A stretch of 64,000 nt of DNA from a virus: the IMG/VR virus record IMGVR_UViG_3300025617_000018, positions 1 through 64,000 of that record, one strand, 5' to 3'. Within the stretch, counting starts at the first letter, position 1. The number at the start of each line of letters is the position of its first letter. A model generated the notes under the pieces. That model ran no database searches, was not told the DNA's origin, and was given only the letters and a program-made list of their open reading frames with translations. Made by a program: the position numbers and the translations under genes. Positions 1-8,266 of this stretch are shown piece by piece.

Positions 1-90
1 TTCTTTAGAGATAGAATTTGTGTCAACATCTGGTGTAGTGTTAACTCCTTTTACAATTCTTCCATCTTCGTAAAGGTCACGTATTTTCAT
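1..90 (-). CDS. Partial phage protein, N-terminal 30 residues only
   Basis: This ORF starts at an ATG ending at 90 and runs off the left edge, so only about 30 residues are visible, beginning MKIRDLYEDGRIVKG. The start shares an ATGA overlap with the stop of the next upstream gene (87-302), the usual coupling in this genome. Nothing can be said about function from the fragment. Confidence 0.6.
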   Translation of the reverse strand, partial: MKIRDLYEDGRIVKGVNTTPDVDTNSISKE

Positions 91-302
91 TTCTTTTTAC
101 GGCCTCTAAAAGTAGTACCTGTCATATAAGGTTTACTGAACCAAAGCTCAAACCATTCTTTATCACCTGGTTTGATATTTTTCTTTTTTTCTATCTTTTT
201 TATTTCGTCAGCAGTCTGACTCATATTTTCTAAAGTGTACTCTGTGTACCCTTTGAATTCATTTACGCCAGCAAGTTTAACGATACGATCAAGTTCATCC
301 AT
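87..302 (-). CDS. Small hypothetical phage protein (71 aa)
   Basis: A 71-residue, lysine-rich, soluble-looking protein with no recognised motif. It has no transmembrane segment or signal peptide. The start overlaps the stop of the upstream nucleotidyltransferase gene by one base (TAATG), and its stop overlaps the next start (ATGA), so it sits inside a translationally coupled string. Function is unknown. Confidence 0.7.
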   Translation of the reverse strand: MDELDRIVKLAGVNEFKGYTEYTLENMSQTADEIKKIEKKKNIKPGDKEWFELWFSKPYMTGTTFRGRKKK

Positions 303-1240
303 TATTTGTCCTTGTAAAAGTCAAAATCTGGATCCTGTATAACAACTCTATCATTTTTATAGAAAACATCTTTGCCTAGTACCCTGGCAATTTTAGCCAA
401 TGTTTTTGTATCACTATAATCAACATCATTAACTAGTTCTAAAACCATGTCATGTAGTCGTCTTGCCGGTACAGTTACACTACCTTCCTTGACTCGCTTC
501 ATTTTCTTCTTCATTTTCTCCTCGTCTGGAGAATCGCCAAAGTATTTGTGTACTAGATCATCTAACTCGTTGTGGAACTTGTCTTCGTCTTCTGGACTAA
601 CATCTTCATTAGTTACGCCCAGTGCTTGATCTAATAGTTTAACAGCAATCTCAGCACCGTTGCCATACATAAGTTTAGCAGCTTTTAGTTTATCTTCGTC
701 GCTCATTTCAGGCCAAGCAGCTCTTAACTCGCTTGCACTCTTGATCTGCATACCACTAAAGTCAAAGTTAATAGTAGGACCGTATGCTATGTAACCCATT
801 TCGTCTGCTGTGTTTAAATCTTTGCCTGTATAGCTTCTGTAATATCTAGGTTCGTTGCCAGGCTTTTTTGTAGCCTTGTCTATTTTCATTTGATCAGGTA
901 AAGGAGTTACATCGCGTTCCTTCTCACTCCTAACGAATACTAATGCAGTATCATCATCGATTAAATGTTTATACGCTGTGGCATTAAATGGAGCTGTATT
1001 AACTTGAATAAATCTATCTTCAGGAACACCTGCCATACCTGCAAGTTTTTTCTTTACTTCGAAAGGAAAAGGACGTTCTGCTGTATCGTTTGTTGCGGCA
1101 ACATAAACATTTTTTTGACCAAATGTTTTTACTGCCCAGTCGTAAAGACTTTTATGCCCAGGGTGAAAAGGATGAAATCCTCCTGGCATGATTGCTACTA
1201 CTTTACGGGCTTTTGCTTCAAACAGATGACGAAGTTTCAT
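302..1240 (-). CDS. Cytidylyltransferase-like nucleotidyltransferase (NMN adenylyltransferase-like)
   Basis: A 312-aa protein with the nucleotidyltransferase superfamily HxGH signature near the N-terminus: the MPGGFHPFHPGH segment has H26 and H29 of the motif. A later SGMQIKSASELR stretch resembles the C-terminal part of the nucleotide-binding fold. Members transfer a nucleotidyl group to NMN, pantetheine phosphate or similar substrates; phage NadM/NadR-type enzymes feed NAD salvage. The substrate here cannot be read from sequence. The last 100 residues are acidic/lysine-rich and look phage-specific. I chose the ATG at 1240 over an upstream in-frame one (1282) because it follows the upstream stop by one base, with a GAGAG purine stretch ahead of it. 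Confidence 0.75.
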   Translation of the reverse strand: MKLRHLFEAKARKVVAIMPGGFHPFHPGHKSLYDWAVKTFGQKNVYVAATNDTAERPFPFEVKKKLAGMAGVPEDRFIQVNTAPFNATAYKHLIDDDTALVFVRSEKERDVTPLPDQMKIDKATKKPGNEPRYYRSYTGKDLNTADEMGYIAYGPTINFDFSGMQIKSASELRAAWPEMSDEDKLKAAKLMYGNGAEIAVKLLDQALGVTNEDVSPEDEDKFHNELDDLVHKYFGDSPDEEKMKKKMKRVKEGSVTVPARRLHDMVLELVNDVDYSDTKTLAKIARVLGKDVFYKNDRVVIQDPDFDFYKDK

Positions 1241-1241
1241 T

Positions 1242-1571
1242 TTAGTATCCACACTCTCTAATAGTGTCCATTTCTTCTTCACTAATCATTTCACAGACTT
1301 TATCTTCGTCTTCTTGCTCTAGTGTAATATGACTTGGAACTTTAAACTTGTCTGCATACGATTCAAATGCACTTTTGATAATCGGACGCATTGTATTTTC
1401 AAGGTTTGGATCTTGATCAGCTTTAACACGATCACTGCATTGACACAGCCCTGGGAAATACTGTTTGCGATAAAACTGCGGATCATTCTTCATAAACACA
1501 TATAAATCTTCTGCAAGATCATATGGTAGTTTAACTTCTGTATCTTGATTGTGCAACTCAAATAACTTCAT
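1242..1571 (-). CDS. Hypothetical phage protein (109 aa)
   Basis: Unrecognised acidic 109-residue protein with several cysteines (a CQC motif at about residues 43-45 and another Cys near the C-terminus). The open frame extends to 1700, but the ATG at 1571 lies one base after the upstream stop (1573) and has AGGA nine bases upstream, so the shorter product is preferred. It sits between the nucleotidyltransferase and the gene with the RYWSC C-terminus. Confidence 0.65.
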   Translation of the reverse strand: MKLFELHNQDTEVKLPYDLAEDLYVFMKNDPQFYRKQYFPGLCQCSDRVKADQDPNLENTMRPIIKSAFESYADKFKVPSHITLEQEDEDKVCEMISEEEMDTIRECGY

Positions 1572-1572
1572 A

Positions 1573-2142
1573 TCACCATTTCCTACAACTCCAATATCGA
1601 GCCTTATGACGCGGTCCAGGATTGTCACAGTTGTGTCTTGCTCTAAAACTTCTACGTCTGTCTGGGTTAGATTTTTTAATTCTTGATTTCTTATCACCAA
1701 AGTTTACTTTTACAACATTACCCTTTGGATTGCGAACATACACTTTAAACTTCTTAACATCGCCTTGCATAGGCTTGCCTAGTTTAACTTTACGTCCTTG
1801 ATATTCTGCTTCGTCTAGATCATCGTCTTCATTAAACCACATTACACCGTAGTCTTCAAAAAAGTCATCATCGTCGTCGTAGGTAACTTCGTCTAAGTCT
1901 TCGTCTATATCGGTGCTGATTTCAATATCAAAGTCTTCATATCCGCTTTCAAACATATAGTTTGCTAGTCGATCAGCATATTCGTCTGCTTCTTCTTCAC
2001 TTAAATGGCGTGGCAATGGAATTTGAACAAGACTAGCACCTTGCTCTGTTTCAAATACTTCGTGTTCTGGAAAGATAGATGTATCTAAACCTTCGTTTAG
2101 TTTTTCGTCTTTTTCCATTACAATATTAATAAAATGTTCCAT
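1573..2142 (-). CDS. Conserved phage protein with SFRARHNC/ARYWSC C-terminal motif
   Basis: This 189-aa protein has a very acidic N-terminal two-thirds (Asp/Glu runs around residues 95-115) and a compact basic C-terminus with the motifs RRSFRARHNCDNPGP and KARYWSCRKW. That His/Cys-rich ending occurs at the C-terminus of various uncharacterised proteins of marine phages, to my recollection, so the family is recognisable although its role is not. The Cys/His pattern could bind a metal; this is inference. The start is supported by AAGG seven bases upstream of ATG. Confidence 0.7.
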   Translation of the reverse strand: MEHFINIVMEKDEKLNEGLDTSIFPEHEVFETEQGASLVQIPLPRHLSEEEADEYADRLANYMFESGYEDFDIEISTDIDEDLDEVTYDDDDDFFEDYGVMWFNEDDDLDEAEYQGRKVKLGKPMQGDVKKFKVYVRNPKGNVVKVNFGDKKSRIKKSNPDRRRSFRARHNCDNPGPRHKARYWSCRKW

Positions 2143-2168
2143 AATATTACCTTATTAGATATTTACCT

Positions 2169-4028
2169 TTAGTCTATCCACGGTGTATCAGTATGCCAAG
2201 CACCGTTTACAAATACTGCTGTTGCCAGTCCTCTGTAACGAGGATTAGTATCTAATACAAATGGTGTCCAGTCTAGGTTTTGCTCAACTCTCCATTCGCC
2301 TGCATCACCTGCGCCTTCGTCCCACCTTCTCCAGTTAGCAATGCTTACATAGTGTTGGTTGGTAGCAGTACCAGTTCCTGGAACAAGATGTATAACTTGT
2401 CCTTCAACACCGTCTGGTAGTAGCCAACTGTCATCGTCGGTGTCCGCAGAGTTTAATACTAGTACTGTTTTAGTTACGTCTAATGTTGTAGGAGAACCTG
2501 TGCTAGTTCCGCCTGTTGTCGTATCAGTGCTGTATGTTACTGTGCCACCAACAGACAAGTTATTAATGCCGGATATAGTAGATCCACTAAACAGAACAGT
2601 TGAGTTCTGCATATCTATAGTTTTACCATCACCAAAGTCAATAGTGTCTGCGTCAAAGCCAAACTGTGTAGAATCACCTGGTAGTGCAGGTTGATTATAT
2701 GTAAATCCTGCACCAGTGACATCACAGTTGAATGTTACACTATTACCTGCCTGGAATATTGTAGTACCGTTATTGAACTCTATTTCACCGTAGAAGTCAC
2801 TAGCAGTATTTGTTTTGCCAAGAATAACATCACCGTCTAATTGTATTGCAGTATCGTTATCTTTGTTACCTAAAATAACATCGCCTACACCACTTGCACG
2901 ACCAATTTCAATTTGTCCGTTGTTTGCACTATCAATGATAACATAATTGTCAGCAGTAATAGTTAAGTTGCCATTAGTAGTTTCTAGTGAAAGTTCGCCA
3001 CCTTCTATATCTATACTGCCAAGACCTGTATGTCTAATAGTGATACTACCTGGGGAAGTTGTAGATTCTATTAATACATCGCCTTTTCTAATATCGTTAG
3101 TTATATCACCGTCTAATACACTAGTAGGAACAACACCGTTTACACCATCTACTAATAGTGTTGAGTCATCTGCAAATACACTACCTGTAATATCACCATC
3201 TACCTTAAGGCCGATAACAGCTGCACCACTTACATCTAAACTACCAGTAAGTGTAGTACTACCGTTGATAAAAACATCTGCACCTGATAATGTAAGATTG
3301 TCAGCGGCAGTTACATTAACATCGTCTGTGCTTGAAAGTGTTAAATCTTGAGTTGCACCAACTGTGACTACATTGCCAATATCTGTAATACTTAACAATG
3401 TTTTGTAATTAAATTGATTTACTTGAATAGGTCCTACAAGTTTACCATTTACAGCGTCGACTAATAGAGTTGAATCGTCTGCAAACACCGAACCGACAAT
3501 ATCTCCTACAACATTACCTGTTACATTACCTGTTACATTACCTGTTACATTACCTGTGACATTACCTGTGACATTTGCTTGTACAGGTCCTACAATCTTA
3601 CCATTTTGTGCATCTACTAACAATGTACTGTCTGTAGCATATACATCGCCTGTAAGTGTACCAGTTAACGCACCTGAAGAAGTAGCAGCAATAGTTGCAT
3701 CTAAGTCTGTTTGTGTAGGAATTTTAACACCGCTAAACTCTAGTTCACCATCTTGGTTAACACTAATATTTGTATTGCCAAGATGAATAGTGTTACCGCT
3801 GAGATAAATGTCTCTAAAACGATTTACTGCATTACCAATATCGTATGTTTCTGTAGCGGCAGGAATAATATTTCTGTTTACGGAAGAAAAGTTACTTGCT
3901 ATGCCAAACAAGTCATCAAAGTTTTGATTAATTTTGTCAAACGCATCACGTATAGGTTCACCGCCGGTAGATCCTACATCTGTGCCTATATCTATTGGTC
4001 TATCGTTTGTTCTGTTATTAGTTGCCAT
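2169..4028 (-). CDS. Tail-fibre-like structural protein with VTGN repeats
   Basis: A 619-aa secreted-fibre-type protein. The N-terminus carries the anchor-like motif seen in several other genes here (IDIG...IRDAFDKINQNFDDL, about residues 12-40). The middle has tandem NVTG repeats (about residues 152-172) encoded by a 12-base DNA repeat, and several copies of an FADDSTLLVDAVNGK-like unit. The C-terminus ends in a Trp-rich domain. Such low-complexity beta repeats are typical of trimeric phage fibre shafts. Its distance from the main fibre block at 19.7-50 kb suggests an independent late unit. Precise virion location is unknown. Confidence 0.75.
   Translation of the reverse strand: MATNNRTNDRPIDIGTDVGSTGGEPIRDAFDKINQNFDDLFGIASNFSSVNRNIIPAATETYDIGNAVNRFRDIYLSGNTIHLGNTNISVNQDGELEFSGVKIPTQTDLDATIAATSSGALTGTLTGDVYATDSTLLVDAQNGKIVGPVQANVTGNVTGNVTGNVTGNVTGNVVGDIVGSVFADDSTLLVDAVNGKLVGPIQVNQFNYKTLLSITDIGNVVTVGATQDLTLSSTDDVNVTAADNLTLSGADVFINGSTTLTGSLDVSGAAVIGLKVDGDITGSVFADDSTLLVDGVNGVVPTSVLDGDITNDIRKGDVLIESTTSPGSITIRHTGLGSIDIEGGELSLETTNGNLTITADNYVIIDSANNGQIEIGRASGVGDVILGNKDNDTAIQLDGDVILGKTNTASDFYGEIEFNNGTTIFQAGNSVTFNCDVTGAGFTYNQPALPGDSTQFGFDADTIDFGDGKTIDMQNSTVLFSGSTISGINNLSVGGTVTYSTDTTTGGTSTGSPTTLDVTKTVLVLNSADTDDDSWLLPDGVEGQVIHLVPGTGTATNQHYVSIANWRRWDEGAGDAGEWRVEQNLDWTPFVLDTNPRYRGLATAVFVNGAWHTDTPWID
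3511..3577 (-). repeat. 12-base tandem repeat coding VTGN units
   Basis: About five and a half copies of a 12-base unit (acattacctgtt with t/g variation near the end) lie in frame in the fibre gene and code for Val-Thr-Gly-Asn. Related units recur at 36589-36710 and 37002-37066. In-frame copy-number change would lengthen or shorten the shaft. Confidence 0.85.
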
Positions 4029-4039
4029 CTACACAGTCC

Positions 4040-4450
4040 TTAATGATTCAGTAAAACTGAATTAACTGTGCCAGCAGTCCAGTCAAATATTCTTGCTCTA
4101 ACCCAAACAAAGTTACCTTTAAAATTATAACTTTCTATAACGGTACTGTTGGTATATTCTCTTTTTGTAAGGCTACCTTGTACAGTAACTCTTCCTGTAG
4201 TGGTTACAAAAAAGTCACCGCTTACTATTTCAAAAGGAATATCTACCCAATCTTCATCCACAGGATCAACTGCAAGAGAACCTTGAACACTAACGCTACC
4301 TGTAAAATTATCAAGATTCCACGCAACAGTATGGAACCCATCTGCTCTTCCGTAAAATCCGTCACCTTTCAACTTATCTCCGATAAGAAGTGTGGTGCTG
4401 TCCCCTGGGTGCGTGTTTGCACTTAATAAAATTTGACTATTTGCTGGCAT
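4040..4450 (-). CDS. Hypothetical virion-associated protein (136 aa)
   Basis: A 136-aa beta-rich protein without a recognised domain; composition (Thr, Val, Gly, few charged) matches small fibre or baseplate-decoration proteins. The ATG at 4450 is preferred to the one at 4492 because it follows the upstream stop (4455) and lies exactly five bases downstream of a GATAAATA late-promoter-like box. It precedes a fibre-like gene, suggesting a structural partner (inference). Confidence 0.6.
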   Translation of the reverse strand: MPANSQILLSANTHPGDSTTLLIGDKLKGDGFYGRADGFHTVAWNLDNFTGSVSVQGSLAVDPVDEDWVDIPFEIVSGDFFVTTTGRVTVQGSLTKREYTNSTVIESYNFKGNFVWVRARIFDWTAGTVNSVLLNH

Positions 4451-4454
4451 AATG

Positions 4455-5114
4455 TTATTTATCAATATTTGATGGACAAACAACTTCGTCAATTCTACGT
4501 ATGCCAGTGCCTATAAGTAGTTCGACTAACGTAAGAACTTTTTCGTCTCTAACATAAAAGTATCTTCCACTAATATCACCGCCATATTGTATTGTAGATA
4601 ATACGGTGTTGCCTATTTTAATTTTATCTAAATTATTTTCACACCAATTTGCAAAATCACGATTACACGATCTTAGTGTAACTCTGTATTTCATGTCTGG
4701 AACTTCAACTACAACTTGATTTTTATCAAGTTTCTCTACATATTCTGCAGGACTCCAAAACTCTACAGGATGATTTACATTTTTTTGTAAAGACTTTAAC
4801 CAATTTTTGTCATTGCTGTAGATGTTTAAAAAGTTCATTTCCACTCTTAGAGTGAAGTCTTTTTGTCTAGTAAACTCTCTTAGCAGATATTTTCCGTCTT
4901 CAAAGTCTTCGTAAGGTATATTTCTACCCCAATATAATCGACGGGGCATAGTAAGTGTTCTTGCCCCTTGGTCTACTTGATATTGTAAACTGTCAAGTTC
5001 TCTGCGAGCAAAATCTAAGCCAACATTTCTAAAGATAGAAGCAATCGTAGAATATGCTACAAGTTTATACTTGTATTTGTCATAAAATAATTTACGAGCA
5101 GTTTCAAGCCTCAA
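4455..5114 (-). CDS. Hypothetical phage protein (219 aa)
   Basis: A 219-aa basic, soluble protein, not recognised. The N-terminal 60 residues are helical and Arg/Lys-rich, followed by a mixed alpha/beta region with several aromatics. Its start lies inside the last codons of the ClpA-like gene (11-base overlap), which implies translational coupling to it. It may act with the unfoldase, for example as an adaptor; that is inference from position only. Confidence 0.65.
   Translation of the reverse strand: MRLETARKLFYDKYKYKLVAYSTIASIFRNVGLDFARRELDSLQYQVDQGARTLTMPRRLYWGRNIPYEDFEDGKYLLREFTRQKDFTLRVEMNFLNIYSNDKNWLKSLQKNVNHPVEFWSPAEYVEKLDKNQVVVEVPDMKYRVTLRSCNRDFANWCENNLDKIKIGNTVLSTIQYGGDISGRYFYVRDEKVLTLVELLIGTGIRRIDEVVCPSNIDK
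4456..4463 (-). promoter_or_regulatory. Late-type promoter box GATAAATA, leaderless geometry
   Basis: GATAAATA on the minus strand, one mismatch from the T4 late consensus TATAAATA. Five bases separate it from the ATG at 4450. With the T4 late box at -13 to -6, +1 would be the A of ATG. Confidence 0.5.
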
Positions 5115-7344
5115 CTTCTAGTTCCTTACTTTCTACTTCTACAACAAACTTATCTTCTACAAAGTCAATCTTACATTCACCGCCGTTCTTAAGATCACCA
5201 AACAACATTTGTCTACTTAATGGACGTTTGATTTCGGAGTCGATTACACGTTGTAAAGGTCTAGCACCCATTTTACGATCAAAACCTTTGTCAATTAATG
5301 CGTCGAGTGCTGTATCTGTAATTTCAATCTTAATACCTTTAGGTTCAACCATGTCTTTGAGCTCAACAAGGAACTTGCCAACAATCTTGTACATAACTTC
5401 TTTGGTAAGTTTACCGAATGTAATCACGCCGTCAAGTCTGTTACGGAACTCGGGAGCAAAGAACTTCTTAAGATCAGTGTCTTCGTAGTCTTTTTCAAAG
5501 TCGTCGTTAAATCCAATGGCGTTTTTCTCTGCATCTTTAGCACCTAAGTTAGTTGTAAGGATTAACACAGCATTTCTTGCATCCGCAGTCTTACCATTGC
5601 TTCCACTAATAAAGCCGTTATCCATAATTTGTAATAGTATCTGTGACACATCAGGATGTGCTTTTTCAATTTCGTCTAATAACAATACACAGTTAGGATT
5701 TTCTTGAAGTTTTGTAATAAGAACACCTGCGTTATCTTCATAACCTACATATCCTGGAGGACTACCGATAAGTTTTGCTACACTGTGCTTTTCTTGATAT
5801 TCTGACATATCAAATCGTACTAACTCTACGCCTAATTGAGTAGCAAGTTGTTTAGCAGTTTCAGTTTTACCTGTACCAGTTGGGCCCATGAATACAAAAC
5901 TACCAATAGGCTTGTCGTCCGGCTTAAGTCCTGCCTGTGCAACAAGAATTTTATCAACAATACTTTCAATTGCTTCATCTTGACCGTATACACTTGCTTT
6001 TAAATTTTCTTCTAGATTTGCAAGATTGTCATTTTCTTTTTCTGCAACACGATCTTCCGGAATGTTAACCATTTTAGCAAGTTCAAATTGAATTTCTTCT
6101 TCACCTACTACTTTGTTTTCTTCTTGGTTATTAAGTTTAAAACGACTACATGCAACATCAATCAAATCGATTGCTTTGTCTGGAAGTTTCTTATCACTTT
6201 GATACTTTACAGATAGTTTAACAGCAGCTTCAATTGCTTCGTCTGTAATAGTAGTTGCGTGATAGTCTTCGTAGTATTTTTTAATGCCTTGTAAGATGTC
6301 TTTTGCTACTGCCGGAGTAGGCTCGTCGATGGTCACACGTTGGAATCGACGCATAAGGGCACGGTCTTTTTCGAAGAACTTACGATATTCTTCCCAGGTA
6401 GTATTAGCAATAACTTTTAAATTGCCCTTTGCTAAAGCAGGCTTCAACATATTAGCCAAGTCGTTGCTGTCATTCTTGCCACCTGCACCTGCGCCACTCA
6501 TCATATGTGCTTCATCAATAAAACAAATAGTTTTGTCTTTTTTAACCAATGCCTCAAGCACGAGTTTTAGGCGTTCTTCAAAATCTCCGCGATACTTTGA
6601 ACCAGCAAGCATGCCGCTAATGTCTAGATTATAAACTTCATAACCTTTTAAGAAGTTTGGAACATTATCGTTTACAATGTTCCATGCAAGACCTTCTGCA
6701 ATAGCAGTTTTACCTACACCTGGATCGCCCACCATCAATACGTTATTCTTGGTTCTCCGCCCAAGAATAAGAGCAATTTGATCTAATTCTTCTGCACGGC
6801 CAATAACAGGATCAATTTTACCTTTGTTTACTTGTTTGTTTAAGTTTTCGGTATAAGAGCTAAGTGCTTTTGCAGCTTCTGAACTTATTTTGTCATCTTC
6901 TTCGTCTTCGAACACTTCAGAATTAATATATTCAGCAAAACTAATTTTTTCTACGCCGCCTTTTTCTAAGAAATATGTACTGATACTTTTTGTTTCGTTA
7001 ATCGAACTTAATAAAATATCAGTTAGTTCAATATTAGTACGGCCCGCAAATAAAACTTGTGTAAAAGCACGGTTGAGTACACGTTCTACAGTTTGTGTTT
7101 TTTTAGGTTTAAATTTTTCGTCTTCTATATAGAGTTCTTCGCAGTTATTTTTAAGATGATGCTCTAAATTGCTTTTAATATAAGATACATCAGCACCGTA
7201 ACCTTCTAGCATTGAATAAAATTTATCTTCACATAACATTGCAAATAGAAGATGTTCGAGAGTAACATATTCGTGTTTTAATTTTTTTGCATCTTTAACT
7301 GCTTTATCAAATACTAATTTTAACTCTTCTGATGGCTCTACCAT
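5104..7344 (-). CDS. clpA: ClpA-like Hsp100 AAA+ unfoldase
   Basis: A 746-aa double-AAA+ ATPase of the ClpA type. An N-domain (about 1-145) is followed by AAA-1 with Walker A GDPGVGKT (206-213) and AAA-2 with Walker A GPTGTGKT (487-494) and Walker B LLLDEIEKAHP. The long middle domain of ClpB is absent. In AAA-2 an IGF tripeptide (610-612) occupies the place of the IGL/IGF loop by which ClpA/ClpX dock onto ClpP. ClpA unfolds proteins and feeds them to ClpP; no clpP is in the window, so the host peptidase may be used. A near-perfect sigma70 promoter precedes it (7380-7408), pointing to early expression, and AGGAG lies ten bases before the ATG. Confidence 0.92.
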   Translation of the reverse strand: MVEPSEELKLVFDKAVKDAKKLKHEYVTLEHLLFAMLCEDKFYSMLEGYGADVSYIKSNLEHHLKNNCEELYIEDEKFKPKKTQTVERVLNRAFTQVLFAGRTNIELTDILLSSINETKSISTYFLEKGGVEKISFAEYINSEVFEDEEDDKISSEAAKALSSYTENLNKQVNKGKIDPVIGRAEELDQIALILGRRTKNNVLMVGDPGVGKTAIAEGLAWNIVNDNVPNFLKGYEVYNLDISGMLAGSKYRGDFEERLKLVLEALVKKDKTICFIDEAHMMSGAGAGGKNDSNDLANMLKPALAKGNLKVIANTTWEEYRKFFEKDRALMRRFQRVTIDEPTPAVAKDILQGIKKYYEDYHATTITDEAIEAAVKLSVKYQSDKKLPDKAIDLIDVACSRFKLNNQEENKVVGEEEIQFELAKMVNIPEDRVAEKENDNLANLEENLKASVYGQDEAIESIVDKILVAQAGLKPDDKPIGSFVFMGPTGTGKTETAKQLATQLGVELVRFDMSEYQEKHSVAKLIGSPPGYVGYEDNAGVLITKLQENPNCVLLLDEIEKAHPDVSQILLQIMDNGFISGSNGKTADARNAVLILTTNLGAKDAEKNAIGFNDDFEKDYEDTDLKKFFAPEFRNRLDGVITFGKLTKEVMYKIVGKFLVELKDMVEPKGIKIEITDTALDALIDKGFDRKMGARPLQRVIDSEIKRPLSRQMLFGDLKNGGECKIDFVEDKFVVEVESKELEVEA

Positions 7345-7379
7345 AGAAAATATGCTCCTGTTGTTTAATATATTTACAC

Positions 7380-7408
7380 ATTATACTGTTTATTTTAATA
7401 AATGTCAA
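7380..7408 (-). promoter_or_regulatory. Sigma70-type promoter for clpA-like gene
   Basis: On the minus strand TTGACA (7403-7408) is followed by a 17-base spacer and TATAAT (7380-7385). Predicted +1 is near 7373, about 30 bases upstream of the ClpA-like start. It sits in the intergenic gap after the J-protein gene, giving early control of the unfoldase. Confidence 0.85.
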
Positions 7409-7417
7409 ATAAAACGG

Positions 7418-8224
7418 TTATGACATTTCGTCTTTAAGTTCTTGAATTTTTTGAATTAATCGTGAATCTGTAATATTAGGAATGTCTGGTATTATTTCTA
7501 AGTAAAGATTTCCTTTTCTACCAGTACGCCTATCAGGTAACCCTTGTCCTGCTAGATTTAAAACACTGTTAGATTTCATTCCTTTAGGAATATTTACATT
7601 TAGTTTCTTTTTGTCCAGTGTTTTAATTTCATGTTGCCCTCCTAGCATCATAGTAAAAACATTTATTTTTTCTTGTAGATAAAGATGCGCTCCGTCTTTT
7701 CTAAATCTAGGATGCGTGTTTATTCTTATTTTTACAAACAAATCCCCGCGATGACCAGGAATAGCATCTCCTCCTAGTCCTTGAAACCGGATAGTATCAC
7801 CGTCTTGTGCTCCTATAGGAATATTAATATCTACACTATTTTCAAAACCTGTAGGAAGTTGATATGTAATAATCATATTTTTACCAATTATCACATCTTC
7901 CAAGTTTATATTAACTGCTAGAGTAATATCTTGACTGCGTTGTTGTCTTCTAAAACCTTGACCAAAAAACGTATCAAAAATTGGATCTCTAGGATCAAAT
8001 CCATTCATATTACTAGTGTTAAATTGAAATCTAGATTGTGGATTATCGTATTCTTGCTTTTTTTGTGCATCGCTAAGAGTAGCATATGCTTCGTTAAGTT
8101 CTTTAAACTTCTTTTCGTCACCGCCGCGATCAGGATGATGCTTCATAGAAAGTTTTCTAAAAGCTTTTTTAATATCATCTTGACTTGCGTTACGATCTAC
8201 GCCTAGAGTAGAATAATAGTCCAT
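7418..8224 (-). CDS. DnaJ/CbpA-type J-domain co-chaperone
   Basis: A 268-aa J-protein. The J-domain occupies residues 1-65 with the DnaK-stimulating HPD tripeptide at 30-32. It is followed by a short Gly/Phe/Asn linker and two beta-barrel substrate-binding domains (about 100-255). The cysteine-rich zinc domain of true DnaJ is missing, so it is CbpA-like. It would recruit and stimulate host DnaK. It lies just upstream of the ClpA-like gene, forming a proteostasis pair. The ATG is in the right arm of a 13-bp inverted repeat (8212-8251) whose loop holds a GATAAGTA late-like box, implying promoter-dependent unmasking of translation. Confidence 0.9.
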   Translation of the reverse strand: MDYYSTLGVDRNASQDDIKKAFRKLSMKHHPDRGGDEKKFKELNEAYATLSDAQKKQEYDNPQSRFQFNTSNMNGFDPRDPIFDTFFGQGFRRQQRSQDITLAVNINLEDVIIGKNMIITYQLPTGFENSVDINIPIGAQDGDTIRFQGLGGDAIPGHRGDLFVKIRINTHPRFRKDGAHLYLQEKINVFTMMLGGQHEIKTLDKKKLNVNIPKGMKSNSVLNLAGQGLPDRRTGRKGNLYLEIIPDIPNITDSRLIQKIQELKDEMS

Positions 8225-8251
8225 ACTGTACTTATCGCATGGACTATTATT
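8212..8251 (-). promoter_or_regulatory. 13-bp inverted repeat masking the J-protein start, late-like box in loop
   Basis: Bases 8212-8224 and 8239-8251 are perfect 13-bp inverted complements around a 14-base loop. The start codon (8222-8224) is in the 3' arm of the minus-strand RNA. The loop contains GATAAGTA (8229-8236), two mismatches from TATAAATA. RNA started there lacks the 5' arm and cannot form the hairpin. Confidence 0.6.
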
Positions 8252-8266
8252 AAGAAGTGTTAGTGA

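Noticed and set aside
302-1282. Longer start (1282) for the nucleotidyltransferase
   Set aside because: It lies inside the upstream gene, whereas ATG 1240 follows that gene's stop by one base.
2947-3351. 134-aa rightward ORF (and many similar rightward ORFs at 33-38 kb and 43-49 kb)
   Set aside because: These are antisense shadows of long repetitive fibre genes; they lack ribosome sites and mirror the repeats of the real frame.
3511-3577. Possible CRISPR-like short repeats
   Set aside because: The 12-base units are contiguous without spacers and code VTGN in frame within a fibre gene.
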